In this document: positions 34,975 to 47,463 of the stretch, piece by piece
Position numbering within the stretch: the stretch's first letter is position 1
Layout: each line of letters opens with the position of its first letter
Assembly: GCA_003049485.1 (NCBI GenBank)
Contig: PYST01000217.1
Span: 1 to 64,000, forward strand
Direction: 5' to 3'
Source: Ophioceras dolichostomum
Lineage: Eukaryota; Ascomycota; Sordariomycetes; Magnaporthales; Ophioceraceae
Length of the DNA stretch: 64,000 bases
Notes under the pieces: model-generated
What the model was told of the DNA's origin: nothing
Database searches by the model: none
Seen by the model: the letters and a program-made list of their open reading frames with translations, nothing else
Made by a program: the position numbers and the translations under genes

Positions 34975-37162
34975 ATGATCCACCACAGTGACGAAGATCT
35001 GCCTCAGGGCAATGGAACGTATAGTAGTATCACAGACGAAGGGAAGGGGAGAGGGACGGGGACGGATACTAGCCATTCGGAAGCCGCGGAAGCGAAGGAT
35101 CAACGTCGATCTTCGTCAGGGGCTTCTCCAGATCAGGAGGGGCAGAAATTAACAACCAAAACGACAGCCGCAGACGATGACGACCCGCTGCTAAAGTCGG
35201 CAACTAAGTACGCCAAGCAGTCCGCCAAACTCTCGCACGAGAAGCCATCAGAAGGGAGCGATGCCGCGCTCGAGGCCCGCTTCGTCACACCCCAGGACTC
35301 GGTATTAGTCACCGCCGAGGGCAAGCGGCTGCCCGCCGTGCCCCTTGCGGAAGCGCACAAGCTCAATGCACTGAAGGACGAGCTAGAGGCGGCGAAGCAG
35401 GCCGAATCGTCGCAGCAGAAGCAACGGCCAGGCCAGGATGGGGACGAGGGTTCGGACGGAGTGCCGATCACCAAGGCTGTGGCGGCCGCGGCTGATGGGG
35501 CGACGGAGAAGCACCAGGTTCCGCCAACATTAGACGGCAAATCCATCCAGAAGTCGGCCGAGGGACCCCTCCGCCGGGCGATGCCCCCGTCGCACACAAA
35601 CCCCTTGTTCCCACCGCTCCCGCTATACGGCCCGCCCTCGTTTCTGCGCAACATGCAGTGCGCCACCTTTCGGGTCTCGTCCTTCTTCCTCAGCCTGTCG
35701 TTCCTGGGCGTGATCGTGCTGGGTTCGCTGTTCACCAGCCTCCCGCCGTTCTTCGGCCGCACGTTCCGCCGGCTCAGGGGCCGCAACCCGGACGCGGAGG
35801 ACCGGCCGTTCCACGAGGAGGAAACGCGGCGGGCGCGGCTGCGGCGGGACATGGACCGGTCGTGGAAGCGGCGGCTGTCGCGCGAGCGCACGCCGCAGGA
35901 CCGGGAGGCCGGCGAGGTCGCCGCCGACGGGGGTGGGGATGGCGACGGCGGTGGTGATGGTTTTGTGCCCACGGAGGGCGGGCCAGACCCTGTGATCTGC
36001 GATGTCGGTTACTATGCGCGACGGGTCGGGTTGGACATCGAGGAGTTCGAGGTGCAGACCGAGGACGGGTTCATAATCGACCTGTGGCACGTCTTCGATC
36101 CGAAGGAGTACGAGCAGCTGCCCGCTGAGGACCGGCGACATCGTGGCCCGGAGGTGTTCACGGACGATGTTTCGCCCCACGTTGCTAGGCGGGCTAGTCG
36201 GCGCCCGGACCAGCAGCGGAGGTTTCCCGTCCTGCTGATGCATGGCTTGTTACAAAGCTCAGGCGCGTATTGCTGCAATGACGACGACTCTCTTGCCTTT
36301 GTAGGTGTTTTCCGAAGTCTCCAATGCCACCCTTCACTGCGTGTATGTTCCGTGCTAATAACATCCCCCTCTGAACTCACTCCTACAGTATCTCTGCAAG
36401 TCCGGATACGACGTCTGGCTAGGAAACAACCGATGCGGCTTCAAGCCCAAGCACGTCGTTCTGAAGTACCCAGATCCGCGCATGTGGTGCTGGAATATCC
36501 GGCAAATGTAAGCGCATCTTCAATCAAGCCACCCTCCCTACGCCCTTATTGCTGGTTCTCAGGCAAACTAACATGCACTCCGTGAACCGTCGCAGGGGCG
36601 TCTTCGACCTCCCCGCTCTGATATCTCGAGTACTATACGAGACGGGGTTCTCCAAGCTAGGGCTTGTATGCCACTCACAAGGCACGACCCAGACCTTCGT
36701 CGCCCTCGCCAAGGAGCAGCGGCCCGACCTAGGCGAGAAGCTCACCGTGTTCTGCGCGCTCGCCCCCGCGGCGTACGCGGGCCCCCTGATCGGCAAGATG
36801 TACTTCAAGTTCATGCGGGTCATCACCCCTTCCATGTTCCGCATGGTCTTCGGCATCCACGCCTTCATCCCGCTCATGATGAAAATGCACACTCTGCTGC
36901 CCGCCCACATATACGGCTGGCTGGGCTACAAGGTCTTCTGGTTCCTGTTCAACTGGTCTGACTCGCGCTGGGACCGCGGCCTGCGCGACCGGATGTTCCA
37001 GTTCGCACCCGTTTACGTCTCGGCCGAGAGCATGCGCTGGTGGTTGGGGAGGGAGTGCTTCGCGCGCCACAAGTGCATCCTGGCGACGAAGGAGGAGTGG
37101 CGCGCTGAGGATAGGGAGGATGCTGAGGCGGAGGCTGGCCAGCTCGGCACTGGTGGCGGACA

Positions 37163-37205
<43 letters not shown>

Positions 37206-37985
37206 AATGTCGCGAATGCCGCCATTACTACCACTGCCGGCGACGATGCTGCTGCTGCGGATGCGGATCCCGAAAAGACCGCACCACCGACCGAGAAGCA
37301 GCCTCCTCAGGGGGGCGCAACGGACTCCGCCACGGTCACCGCAGGCCGTAGCGCCGCCGCCCCCGCCGCCGCCCCATCACCATCGCCAACGGCCCAGCAC
37401 CACCACCACCACCACCACCACCCTTTCAACCACCATCACAACCACAACCACAATCACAACAACCATCCCCCACGCCGCAAGCCCCGCGGCGCAACAGCAT
37501 GGTACAACGCCCAAGCACCGCCCTTCGCCCTCTGGGTCTGCGGCCGCGACGACCTCGTGGACGGCCGCAAGCTCCTTCGCCGGTTCCAGCGTCCCGGGCG
37601 CGAGCCGCACGTGCGGCTCGTCCACGCCAAGGTCCTGCCCGAGTTCGAGCACCTGGACGTCATCTGGGCGCTGGACGCGCCGCGGCAGGTCTTCGCCGAG
37701 GTGCGCGAGGTACTGTGGAAGACGTGCGGCGAGGAGGGGCGCGAGAGGTGTCGCGTGCCGAGGGGGTGTGAGGACGTCGTGCCTTGGGTCGCCGGAGTCG
37801 GAGGCTTGGTGGGGAAGGAAGAGAGCGGCGGCGGTCGAGTACCGTTGCCAGGTGGTGATGGTGATGGTGATGGTGCTGCTGCGGGTGGAGAGGAGGAGAG
37901 GAGGGATCGTGCTGTTGGTGGTGAGGAGGCTGTGATTGACGATCAGGAGTGGTCGGGGAGTAGTAGTGAGGACTTGCCTGGTTAG
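34975..37985 (+). CDS. Steryl ester / triacylglycerol lipase (TGL1/YEH family)
   Basis: Exons 34975-36300, 36389-36507 and 36596-37985 give 944 residues. The alpha/beta-hydrolase belongs to the acid-lipase-like group that cleaves steryl esters or triacylglycerol at membranes or lipid droplets. A long polar N-terminus precedes one hydrophobic segment (about 233-255), as in membrane-anchored Yeh-type enzymes. The lipase domain starts near DIEEFEVQTEDGFIIDLW and has the HG oxyanion motif (423-424). The nucleophile elbow is CHSQG with Ser509, where the first Gly of GxSxG is Cys. Candidate acid is in GRDDLVDG (about 800) and His in EFEHLDVIW (about 834). Between about residues 660 and 780 lies an insertion with 15 Gln, Ala-rich and His/Asn-rich runs. 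The tail is acidic and Gly-rich. Confidence 0.9.
37161..37205 (+). repeat. CAG tract encoding 15 glutamines
   Basis: In-frame CAG repeat (one CAA) in the lipase gene. A CAC-rich tract encoding histidine runs follows at about 37397-37470. Both lie in the insertion between the catalytic Ser and the Asp/His part. Confidence 0.95.
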
Positions 37986-39475
37986 ATAGATGTAGCTGTA
38001 GCTACTGCCTACGTAGGTACCTACCTACCGACGTAGGTGATAGCTACCGGGCCGGTTGAGAGGGAATGTAATCATTGTTTTTGCTGTATATGGGTACGTA
38101 CGTATATATTGCTTTGCGGGACTGGATTGGACTGACTTGCGCTGTGGTTCATCGGGGGATATGGGAATCTGTTGGAGGGAAGGGAACTGATAAGGGGCTT
38201 AACGTTACTTGGGAACCGGTCTGGGAATTTGGGAATCTTGGTAGGTAGGGCAAGACCTGGGGGGAAACCGTTGACGTGGCAAGTCCGGCGTTCTACTGTC
38301 TTGTCTTGTTTTGCCTTGTCTTGTCTTGGTGCTGGTTGCACTCACTGGTCTCAAGCACAGCGGTGTTGCGATGAATGAGATTGACTGGGTTGTTGGCGGC
38401 GTCGGCTTTTGCTCCTCCCTTCTTTCGTTATGAGCATAGGCTGGGCAAAGCTTTACTCGTTTATGTTTCGTAGACAGTTGAGTACAGATCGGTAGCAATA
38501 TCAGCATGCATTTGAGCCCGATCAGAAGATGGAACTAGTGAGCTGAGTGGAAAAGTGTACGAATGAATGGTGCTGCTTTGCTGGTTTCTTCTGCTTGTCC
38601 GCTTGTTGTTCTTGATCGTTTCACTACCTCTCAGGTCTCACCTCAACTTTTCCCTCCTTACTCTTCTCAGACAAGAACCCCAAACCTGATATGCACCTGT
38701 CGGTATCCGAAGGGACGAATTGCAGCAGCAAGCCATACGCGGCTACACCAGACCAAGCATGGACCCTTGGATGAGAGCTGTGCGATCTCCCGACTGACTC
38801 CGCATCGCCCGACCAACGGGGTGTTGAGAGGGACATATGCAGGCAGCCGGACCCGACAGACAACGCATGAACCACCTTGCCTGTCTTGGAAACCTGTGCT
38901 TCCATCCGAAGCTGTTGGTGAGATGCGGACGGATGCAGCTAGCTGGCAACCCCCAGCTGGTCAGCTGCTGCTTGTCGCATCTGAACTCAACCTCCCAATA
39001 TTTTCAGCTCAGGTCGATTACTCGAAAAAGAACTTGAAGCAATGGCATCGGAGAAGAACGAAAATCCATCATCAACATCAGTCCGCAAGCCGATCTTTTC
39101 CTGGCCTAGCTCGTAATTACAGCGACTTGATCCCCAATCATGCAATCAGTTTGGGTCTGTTTGGTTGGCTGGTTTCTGGTTTCTAGTCTCATCATTTTGG
39201 TTTTGTTCTGCTCCTTTTTGGGGGTCCGACCAATGCAAAAATTACAGCCCTGCCCTGTCCACCACAAGTTCAGGTAAGCTACAACAACACGAAATCAGGT
39301 GTCCTATCCGACCTGACCCTGACAGCCTCGATTATCCCGGCACTGAAATGCCATTGAGTTATGATGAAGCTCTCCCACAGAGTGAAAAAAGAAGACCAAT
39401 CCATATGCATGCTCCTACTACAGCTTAACTAGCAACCCAGAAGAATAGATGAAAAACGAAGACTCGGGTTGGCTT
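37986..39475. other. Convergent intergenic region
   Basis: Downstream of both the lipase (+) and the Kre9-like gene (-). Has a TAGGTACCTACC-rich block at about 38008-38040. Short ORFs show no domain. Confidence 0.6.
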
Positions 39476-40342
39476 CTAGTTGAGGAAGGCATAGGCGGCG
39501 AGACCAACGAAGACGAGAGCCAGCGAAGACTGGACCTTGCCGCCGGCGTTGAGGTTCGAGGGGGTCGAGCTGCCGGTGGACGAGGTGGTGGTGCCAGAGG
39601 CTGCGAAGAAAAACAGAGAAGCGCTTTGTTAGAGATCAGGTCTCTTACTTGCTCAATCGTCAAGAAGGAGAAAAACTTACTCTTCGAGGTGGTCTTGGTA
39701 GCGGTAGTCGAGTTCCCGCTGGTGGACGGCGCCGAGGTGGTGGTCGAGGCGGAGGAGGACGAGGTGGTCGGCGCGCTGGTGGTGGTCGAGCCGCCGGTGG
39801 AAGACGACGAGGCGGTGCTGCTACGCGTGGTCCCGCCGAGGGAGGTCGAGCTCGAGCCGGTGCCGGCGAGCGCGAAGGCCATGCTGTAGTTGGGGTTCGA
39901 GGTCGAGGTCGAGTCGTAGATGGAGAAGGCGTAGTTGCCGGACGACAGGGCCGAGGCGGGGGGGATGGTCACCGTGGTGGTGGTGCCGGTGACGCCGGCT
40001 GCAAAAAAAGTGTTGTTCAGACGCGTTCATGGTCAGTTATTTTCGCTTGCTTTCCCTCCCAACGGTGCTGATGGGTTTGTTTGCTACAACACGCGAGACG
40101 GGGTCAAAAAAGCTACAGCAGGAAGGACACTTACTGGCCAGAGACGAGCCGAACTTGACGAAGATGCCGGAACCGGGGGAGGTCTCGACGTTCAGGTCAA
40201 TCGTGACCGCGCCGACCGCGTCGATCCAGCTGAGCTCGAAGGTCGAGCCGGCGGTGACGGCGAAGTTGGTGGTGGTGAACGCCGGGCGAGCCGCAACGAT
40301 GGACGCCAGAGTGGCGACGACGGTAGCGAGAGAGAACTTCAT
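39476..40342 (-). CDS. GPI-anchored Kre9/Knh1-like Ser/Thr-rich protein
   Basis: Exons 40342-40135, 39998-39681 and 39600-39476 give 216 residues. Residues 1-18 are a signal peptide (ends IVAA). A beta-sandwich Kre9/Knh1-type domain follows: FAVTAGSTFELSW, TIDLNVETSPG, then NYAFSIYDST and NYSMAFALAG. A long Ser/Thr linker comes next, and the C-terminus ends with NLNAGGKVQSS plus a hydrophobic tail, a GPI signal. Members of this fungal family are wall or plasma-membrane proteins linked to beta-1,6-glucan and adhesion; the exact function is unknown. The ATG at 40342 was chosen over an upstream in-frame codon because it begins the signal peptide. Both introns split codons after the first base and keep frame. 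Confidence 0.87.
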
Positions 40343-43185
40343 TTTGGCAGTTGGTTTTTTGTGTGTTTTGCCGAACGAACGTTGCTGAAGCAGAAGGTAC
40401 GAAAGCTGGGACGATGACAGAGGGTTCAATTGTTAGCGGGCGAGACCCAATTGCAGGTGAGTGACGTGATGTTGATGTCGATGTTGGCTCGACGACGGAG
40501 GCCTACGTAGGCTAGCGACGTCCAGTCGTGTCTTTTCTCTCTCCATTGGTTAGACAGGAGTATGCAGGAACTTACCAAGTAAGGTATTAGAGAAGAGGAG
40601 TGGAAGGGATTACAAGTGCCGTATTGTTTCACGTAACGAAAGTTGTGTGTTAGCAAGAAAAGGGAGTAGAACGATCGTACGAAAGGGGAGGGAAGGAGGG
40701 GAGGTGTAACGGAAAGGCCGGGAGCGAGAGGTGTAATAAATGAGAGTGGTGTTTGGTTTTGTTGCTGTTCCTTCTCGGGAGAAAGGTGAACAAGGCAAGG
40801 TCCAACAAGTCCTGGAAGTGGGCATGAAAAAAGCGAAGGGAATGGAAGAAGGAGGACGTGAAGGAGAAAGCAGCAACGCCATGCGCGGGTCGGTGCCAAG
40901 ACCCATTTCACCTGGTTCCAGATAATTTGCGCTATAACGCGGAGGCGACAGGGGGTTATTTCATGGCTCCCAGCTCTCATCCTATCCGCCACGACTTGTT
41001 CAAGTCCAACAGCGGCACCTGCTTACCCGAAGAGGTCTAGCTCCGATCGTGTACCCCTTAATCATTTTTGCTTTTCTTTTTAATGATCCCATATTCTCCA
41101 GCTGCTCTTCGCTCATCAGTGCAAGCGAAGACGGGTAGTATCAAAGTTGCCACTGATGTGGAATACCCGCCTCGTCCCTGTTTTTTGCTTGTTTCCTCCC
41201 TCCCCAAGGCTTCGAAGCCATCATCATTTTGCTTGCTGCGCCGTCAGAAACAGACAAAAGACGAAGAAAATCGCAACACGATCCCTCCCAAAAAATCTCG
41301 TGTTAGATCGATAATGGTGGGTGGCAACGGGCAACGGGCGCCGCAACCAAGGCAACCGGAGCCCACTTTGGCAAGCACACTTCAACAGGGCCAGCCAACC
41401 AACAAGCCCGCTGAAGAGCTTTGGGGCGGGCGCTTTCTCGACTGGACGGGTTTCGACGCGTCATATTCAGGTTGTCACGGCAGCTGAAGAGAGAAGATCG
41501 AGCGGCCGCTGACTGACCCCAAAGGAGTTTGTCCCTCTGACAGGATATGCGTTCAGCTATTTGGTGGGCACATCATTGTTCTTCTGTGGGAGCAATACGA
41601 TATTGTCCCATCATCGATATCCCGCCTTTCGTGATCTGATCTGGTGATGAACGGGGTCCTATTGCTACCCGGGCTCGAGCCGGGGCCAGGTGCCCACGTT
41701 CGGCTTCGAGGGAGCACGGCTTCTTCTCCATGAGATGTCCACAGCGGAGATGAATTGATGGATCTTCCCAATCTCTTCGCAATGCAAGCTCCAAGCTTGC
41801 AGTTGGCAGACTTGGCGCCTGGTCCCCAAGGAAAAAGCCGACCCGCGTAGCTCATTTTGGCAATTGGAATTGGGACATCACTCCATCGAAAGCTTGCGTG
41901 TGCCGTGCCTTGCAGACCTCAAATGCAGGCCGAATCCTCCTCTAGTGGGAAACCTAAAATTTATTCCTATCCCATATCCCGGTGCACCTTTGACTTCCGC
42001 GCTGCCATCTGGTCCAGCATGCGTCATGTCTTCTTGGTCCGTTTAGGTGTTGATCGCCTTGTTCCGATGGTGGTTGAGATGATGGGCGGCGATGGCTCTG
42101 GAACCAGTTCTGCCTACTTTTGCTCCAGGAATGTTGGCAGTTGGACTGTCTAACCGCCGCCTGTCGCTTTTTCGCAGGAACTACTCCTGTCGGTGTTCCT
42201 ATCGATTCCTGTCGACCTTCTTTTGCGAAGAGGATTGAGATCGAATACTACCCTATGCACACATGAAGCTCACCAACAGCCACACGAAACGGGGATTTTT
42301 TTTATTCTCGCGTCTTTTTTCTTCCTCATCCTATATATACGCCGCACTGCGCCGTGGAAGTTGGGAATCGAGCCGAGGAGCAACGGAAGAACAAAGTGAC
42401 AGCGGCCTTGTAGCCTAAGGTGGGCATGTCCCTCCCGAACCAACAGAACCCACTTACACGCAGCCTAGAGAAAGAGCGAGCAAACGCCTTCAATGGCCTG
42501 GCCTGTTCCGTCTCGGCGCCGTCGTTTGCCAGGGAATGAGTATTGGACGTTTCGAGAGGATTGGAAATGAGGTCATAACACGACGCTCAGTGGCAACCTC
42601 TCGAGAGGTACAGAAGGCAAGCTAGAAGCACCTAAGGCACACAAGATCCCCGAACAACGCCATAACGTCGGTTGTAACCTTGGAACTCATGGTCGATCTC
42701 AGGCAAAATGCAGGGTGAGGGCGTCATAGGGCGATTTGCAACTCGGGCTGTGCGATCCGACTTGAGCGATGCCTGGCCTGGAAACGCGGGAGCTTGCCGA
42801 GGGAGTGTGTGTGAAACGTCTTGAAACGGCAACGCAGCCGCCCGCCATCGCCAACATCTCGCAATATCGCTGTTCCTCTCATCGCCCCGAAAGTGTGATG
42901 TTGGTTTCCCTTTCAGTTCCTGTCTACCTGCCTACCTACTCGTACAACCAATGCCTCCGGTGTAACGGGAACGGCGACGGGTGGCTGCTCACGGTCAAGT
43001 GACTCCTCTGCTACCGCCCTTCTTGCTTAATAGCTCCAACACAGACAGATCCCGGGATGGGAACGACTTCCGCCCTCCCTCCGGGCTCCCCAGCCTCCCC
43101 GGGAGCTGCGTTGTGCGGTTCTATGTTATGTTCGATCATCCCACAGATGCTGGTGGACGATTCGTAGGTGAGCGGCCTCGCTCGT
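40343..43185. other. Intergenic, upstream of Kre9-like gene
   Basis: A 2.8 kb region upstream of the Kre9-like gene (-) and downstream of HPM1 (-). A TATATATA-type box at about 42331-42339 precedes a 37-codon ORF at 42426-42539, listed separately. Nothing else is supported. Confidence 0.55.
42426..42539 (+). CDS. Possible 37-residue small ORF, unrecognised
   Basis: A TATATATA box lies about 90 bases upstream and this is the first ATG after it. The peptide is polar (starts MSLPNQQNPL, ends APSFARE), with one cysteine and no signal peptide or membrane segment. I do not recognise it. It might instead be a first exon or a chance ORF; support is weak. Confidence 0.2.
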   Translation: MSLPNQQNPLTRSLEKERANAFNGLACSVSAPSFARE

Positions 43186-44595
43186 TTACAAATTTCCGGT
43201 TTGCGGCAGGGAGCACTGAACCACTCCGCGTCGGACACCCTCGGTCTCCTCCCTCAGCCCGCGCACGACGGCGCCTTCGGCGGTCATCCTATCGATGAAG
43301 TCGTCCAGGGAGCCGCCGACGCCGAAGTACAGTCTCTTCGCCGCCACGATGCTTGTGGCCCCGTACGTTGGCCTCTCGTCCCGCTCCTTCCGCAGCACCG
43401 AGAGGAGCGTCTCCGAGAAGGAGGCGAGGGCGAAAGGCGAGTAGATGGTCTCGGCGCCGACGACAACCGTTCTATAGTCATGATAGCCATTACCACTACC
43501 ACTGGCATCGCCGCTGCTGTACAGGAGCTCGACGAACTCCGCGGACCAGCCCCCTGAAAAGAAAGACAGACATATCCGGGACTCCTGAAGGTGGGCCTGG
43601 AACGCAGCCTTGACGTCGTCGCTCAGCTCTAGCTCGCCCTCACATGACGAGAGCGCCTCCTGAAGCAGTTGGCTGCCGCTTTGGTGCTGAATCGCCCAGG
43701 AGAGGATGAAGTTCGGCAGGGTGACGAGGTACAGGACCGACGGGTTGTAGTCGGCCAGAGTGAGCAACAGCGGAGAGTAGCCAACGGACTCTGATGATGG
43801 CGACGAGGATGCCCACTGGAAGACGGCAAGAGACGGGAGAGCCGTCCCACAACCAAGCTAAAAGGTAAGGGTCCTTATGTGTCAGTCGAAATCTGGCCAT
43901 ATTAGTTAATCATGGGAGAGAGTTCGGAGAGAAGCGAGGAAGAAGTAGAAATGCGGCCGGCCAGACTTTGATATCTGACTTGCCGTCAGCCGCCCCCCTA
44001 AGTTGGATATCTGTTGCCTATGACATACCTCGATCATCCGCACAGGTCCTCTCGTGCGGGCTACAGCCGGGGAAAAGTCGTCTTTAGAGAGCACCTTGAC
44101 GAGGTCTACGCTGCTCTCCCAGCTCTTGAAGCCGCCCTCGTAGATCCCGCTGCGAACGTCGTGCTTGCCCAGGCCGGAATCGTCTTTATCCTTCTCGTTG
44201 TCTGCCTCCTCCTCCCCATTCTTCCCGTTCTCGAGATCATCATCCTCAGCGGCCAGCTGCACCCGCACGTCCCACAGCTCCCTCCGCGGCAGCCGTACGA
44301 GGCCGGCGCCGTCGTCCAGCTCGACTTCGAGAACGCCGTATGCAATCTTGGAGGGCAGCCTCGAGAGCATGTGACCTAGGTCATGGTGGGTCGGTGGCAG
44401 CTGAGGCTTGCCCTGCACTGGGAACGCGCTGCTGAAGGACGACGGCTTGCTGTGGCTGGCCACAGGCAGCGAGGTGGCCGCGTCTTCTGTGACATGTTTG
44501 TGATGCTGCTGCAGAGCCGGTCTTTGTTCTTGCGGCCCAGCATCTTCCAGTTCGGTGTCTATGTCGTCCCCGGAGAATGAGAACGAGAACGACAT
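43186..44595 (-). CDS. HPM1: Protein-histidine N-methyltransferase HPM1 (METTL18-like)
   Basis: Exons 44595-44029 and 43857-43186 give 412 residues. Hpm1/METTL18 methylates a histidine of ribosomal protein uL3 using S-adenosylmethionine. The N-terminus MSFSFSFSGDDID is typical of fungal members. The intron falls exactly inside the SAM motif I, which reads E|LGCGTALPSL at about residues 189-198 after joining. Downstream, LTLADYNPSVL matches the acidic loop of the Rossmann fold and GAETIYSP the family's post-motif segment. Between about residues 120 and 150 there is an acidic Glu/Lys-rich insertion. Yeast Hpm1 is 377 residues, so the length is ordinary. The protein is cytosolic or nuclear. Confidence 0.88.
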
Positions 44596-47463
44596 TTTTT
44601 GTGCAAGTCGAGGAGGGGTGGTGGGTGGGCAAGCGGGGTGCCTTGCAGAACTTGAGTTGCAGGGGGGTGGAATCGAGACCACAGAGATCTACGGATATGA
44701 TTGGACCAGAATGCGAACCCTGCAAATTCACGATGAAGTGGGCGGGCTGTTTTTCGGTCCCTTGGCTTGCTATAAATCAATATCCAGGTGTTACACAGAA
44801 GACATCCGGACCTTGAAGCTGATTTGTGGCGTTCTGATGTCCAGGTTGTCGGTAAGTTGGCCCGGGATTGGGTGGTGTTGTACAGGCGACGAATGAAAGC
44901 TCCGAGTTATCAACCTGCGCCAAGCTCTGCACCACAGGCGGGCGGGCAGTTTGGTGATAAAAAGCAGGACCATGCATGCTCCGCAGGGCCTTTTGTATCG
45001 TCTTTCCAGACAATAAACCCACCCACATCCGTACTCCTGGGACTATGACATGGCAAAACCGCCCCTAACATGAACCATTGTCTTCGTGTGAGCCAAACAC
45101 GTACAACACACACTATGTAAGAAGCTCAAAGACAGCCTCGCGAAGACATCGGGCGTCGTCGTCGCCGATTCGAACTTCGCGAGACCGATGGCCGTCGATC
45201 GTCGTGCTTCTATAAATTGTCCGCTCAATACTGCGGTGATCAGTTTGGAGTACGAAGTTGCAGCCAGACCAGTCCGAGGTTCTTTGGGTCGGAGCTGATG
45301 ATCGATCTTTGTTTCTACGTGGTTCCTTACTGCTTTCTCAATGTCAATAACAGCAGGGACTTTGGCCTTGCCTTGCTCGTTCTGCTGTCGTTCTCTGATA
45401 GCTCGAACATAAGGGAATGGGAAGCTGTGATGCTAATCTCGTCCCTGTTCGGCCACCACAAAAGATACCTACAGAATTTCATCTAGGGTATCTCAATGGA
45501 GACTTTCCCGAGACGGTCTGACGGTGAGCTACGGGAGAAACAGCTCACGTGATCGGCATCTCCAAACAGAGTTTAGCGATCATGGGAAGGAAGCGGAGTG
45601 CCGGGGTCGACGGAAGGGGCCGCCTCGGTGGTTGCTTTACGGAGTCGGCCAAGCGGGGTTTAGTGGATGTCTCAACTTCCGTTGCAATCACTCCCTACAT
45701 CTTGTACGCCGGCCAATCGACGAGCCACTAGGCTTTGGAGGGCCGGCTACACAGGCCTCTCTGCAAGGCAGCAAACACAGGGAAACACAGGGCAAACCAC
45801 TACCACGTTGTAAGCACGGTACCAACCAAGTTGGCATTCATCAGTGCACAAACGCAGCGTGGCATAAGCAGAAAGCAAGACAAGGCTCCAGCTTCGAACC
45901 TTTTAGTGGGCACACCCGCATTCTCACTAGTGTCAGGCCCCCATCCCTCCCGAAAAAGAGGTAGGCAAAGAGGCTAGGCTCTACTACGTCGTAGATTGGA
46001 AGGTCAAAGGTTGAGCGATGCTGGCTGGGGGGTCCAAAGGTTCCTCCGTGTTCCGGATACCGAAGCGGTCGAGCCCCAGCACTCTTCTGGAGGATCTGAT
46101 AGGCTATAATACGACAGCCGCACGCGGACGATCGAACCGCATAACCGCACAACCGCAAAAAAAGCAGAAAAGCGAGTCGACTTGGCCCAATTCACCCGTG
46201 CCAAGGAGAATCTAGTGCGGGCAGCTGCGGGCAGTTGCGGGCAGCTTATCAAATTTGAGCATCTTTTCCGTTTCCTCGTTTTTTGTTTGCTGCTGCTGAA
46301 GGTCCGATGCCCGACGGCGTCTCTGCGTTCCCCCGTCGTCCCCCGTCCACTCGATTGCAAGCCCACACACATATTTTAGACAAGGATTTGGCCTGTCGAC
46401 TTACCCTAGAGTGTTTGCCAAGTGCCAACAGAGGAGCATCCAGGTCTATGCTACGCTCCCGTCACTACCTTCCCGCCCCCTACATCGTACATGACACCCT
46501 AGTGACCCTATTCTACGTACATCCATCCTCTGGCCACCACCATCACAGGCAAGCGTTTGCAGCAGGCCGGTCACCGGGGGGGAAAAGGGCGTTCGCCACC
46601 ACTATCGCTGAAGAGCTCCCACGCTCCCATACCCCCCTCTTCCTTCCTTTGGCAGGCTCCTACCGTCGTAGCTGCCCCTTACCTTTCTTGACCTTGACCC
46701 CACCTGCCCGCGTTTTCACCCTGTTTGGATGGCGACGTGACAGCCCTTGTCTCCTGCCACTACCTACCTACGTTATATAAGTTTGTTAGACATGAATGTC
46801 ACTGTACCTCCTCTCGGTCAGCTGATGGGCCAGGAGACCATGGCTGCAAACTGGAGGGGAAGTACCTGAACCCCAGAGCCGCGTCTCGCCAGCCAGCGTT
46901 TGAACCCCAGGCGAACCCCCTCCGCGTATATGAACGAACAGCAGCTTCCCTTCGCCCCTTCTCCTCCACCGCTTCTGGCCTCATACATACATATTTCTAC
47001 GAGCCGCATGTGAGAGAAACGAGGGTGAAATCTTGAACATATTATTCCTTGCCGAGGCAAATTTCCATCATAAGGAACAGGCTGCTTGGGACAGCACATG
47101 GCCGGCCGTCATCAGGGAGACATCTTGACATTCCTGCCGAGGCAACAACCCCTCCAGGACGCGTACGAATCTTGACGGGATCCCCTAACTGAACCTTCTC
47201 GGGTACTCTAGTCCGGGAATGCGCCCGCTTCGAACGATTCGGTCTTCAATAAATAGCTCCTACCTGCTCCAGGCTCGGGGGTCCAAGCCACGCTGGGCTG
47301 GCCGGCTCCATTTTGTGATTCATACCTTCTAATCAGTCGTCCCTTGGGCTGTCAAACACATTTGCCGACACCTCGTTTCCATCTATCCCAAGTCGCTAAT
47401 ATACCCGATATTCAAACCAACGGAAGCAACACCACGAACGGCGCCAGGAATAGCACCGCAAGG
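44596..47463. other. Divergent intergenic region, HPM1 / monooxygenase
   Basis: A 2.9 kb region. TCACGTGA occurs at 45545-45552. An ATAAATAG box at about 47248 is a plausible TATA element for the monooxygenase gene. ORFs such as 45524-45964 and 46283-46780 on + lack domains. Confidence 0.55.
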
